Positions 5,758-6,290 of a DNA stretch of 6,290 nt are shown here, one piece after another. The notes beneath the pieces are model-generated. The model searched no databases. It was not told the origin of the DNA and worked only from the letters and a program-made list of their open reading frames with translations. The translations under genes and the position numbers were made by a program. The stretch comes from Thalassolituus sp. GTDB lineage: Bacteria; Pseudomonadota; Gammaproteobacteria; Pseudomonadales; Oceanobacteraceae. Within the stretch, counting starts at the first letter, position 1. Each line of letters begins with the position of its first letter. The stretch covers positions 1-6,290 of the forward strand of contig JARGOI010000084.1 in NCBI GenBank assembly GCA_029212275.1, written 5' to 3'.

Positions 5758-6290
5758 TTACAAACGACTGCTCTGACTATCGCTGGAGCTAGCGATTACG
5801 TTTTCATCTGGGTCATGACGTGGTGAAAAGCTATGTGCATCTGCCGCACGCCACCAACTGGCGTAAGGCGTATTGTTTGGATCATTAATTAAGCTGTTTT
5901 CTGCTAAGAAGGTATGCAGTTCTTGGATACCATGCGCTTCGACGCCACTTCTTCTGGTAGTTAGATGATGGGGTCTTAAGTCATTTGGATGTGTAAGCCC
6001 CGCTGCCGCTACAATATCCGCCAGTGCTTCGACGGTTTTGCGATGAAAACGTGCCGCTCGTTCGCCTTGCACTTCGGGTACTAGGCCACGTTGCAGTAAC
6101 GGGTCTTGGGTTGTGATTCCAGTAGGGCAAGTGCCTTCGTGGCAACGCTTGGATTGAATGCAGCCGATGGAAAACATAAAGGCACGCGCCGCATTGCACC
6201 AGTCTGCACCTATGGCTAAATTTTGAGCTAAGCCCATGCCTGAGTACACTTTGCCACTGGCAGCCAGTTTTACGTGCTTACGCAAGCCTG
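5758..6290 (-). CDS. C-terminal part of an FMN-binding glutamate synthase-like protein (5' partial)
   Basis: The gene enters from the right edge and ends at TAA (5760-5758), so about 177 C-terminal residues are seen. The visible segment starts in the last part of the FMN-binding barrel (KLAASGKVYSGMGLAQNLAI, then GADWCNAAR). It continues with FSIGCIQSKRCHEGTCPTGI, holding a Cys-x5-Cys-x4-Cys motif (codons at 6162-6160, 6144-6142 and 6129-6127). In glutamate synthase large subunits this arrangement binds a [3Fe-4S] cluster. TTQDPLLQRGL and the helix with F..KTVEALADIVAAAGL are also typical. Stand-alone members of this family (GltB2-like, COG0069) lack the glutaminase and GXGXG domains. Here the chain ends about 120 residues after the cysteines, without a GXGXG domain, which favours the stand-alone type. 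Such proteins are inferred redox enzymes of often unknown substrate. The last 30 residues are polar and low in complexity. Confidence 0.88.
   Translation of the reverse strand, partial: GLRKHVKLAASGKVYSGMGLAQNLAIGADWCNAARAFMFSIGCIQSKRCHEGTCPTGITTQDPLLQRGLVPEVQGERAARFHRKTVEALADIVAAAGLTHPNDLRPHHLTTRRSGVEAHGIQELHTFLAENSLINDPNNTPYASWWRAADAHSFSPRHDPDENVIASSSDSQSSRL

Noticed and set aside
1..6290. Search for CRISPR arrays, insertion sequences, tRNA genes, toxin-antitoxin pairs or defence systems.
   Set aside because: No regular repeat-spacer pattern, transposase, integrase, tRNA-like fold or paired small genes were seen; the content is housekeeping-like.

Overview
The window looks like ordinary chromosome from a moderately AT-rich gammaproteobacterium. 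The evidence is a YgiQ radical SAM protein that closely resembles the enterobacterial family, a Bax-type glucosaminidase domain protein, a DUF2798-type small membrane protein, and a lipoprotein with a standard signal peptide. A marine Oceanospirillales-like lineage is my guess. It rests on gene content and style only, and I cannot assign a genus.

Layout, left to right. The window opens with the acidic C-terminal tail of an unidentified + strand protein (1-131). A two-helix DUF2798-like protein follows (183-410, +). It converges on a membrane-anchored Bax-like glucosaminidase domain protein (514-1227, -), and a long imperfect hairpin lies between the two. The glucosaminidase gene is divergent from ygiQ (1397-3550, +), a full-length radical SAM protein with an intact CxxxCxxC cluster motif. 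Only 22 bases after ygiQ comes an EamA/DMT ten-helix transporter (3573-4472, +), probably co-transcribed. Next is a very acidic small lipoprotein (4550-4870, +) with a strong ribosome binding site, closed by a clear intrinsic terminator (4911-4937). A GNAT acetyltransferase (5053-5616, +) then converges on the C-terminal part of an FMN-binding glutamate synthase-like protein (5758 to the window end, -). A second long hairpin sits in that convergent gap.

The genes do not form an obvious single pathway. The only likely operon is ygiQ plus the transporter. No tRNA, rRNA, CRISPR array, insertion sequence, integrase, toxin-antitoxin pair or defence system is visible, and I see no evidence for a novel multi-gene system. 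The most distinctive item is the lipoprotein: its whole mature part can be laid out in an 11-residue (hendecad) register resembling LEA-type amphipathic repeats, behind a Cys-Asp sorting signal that would keep it at the inner membrane by E. coli rules. No stretch longer than 300 bases lacks a gene.
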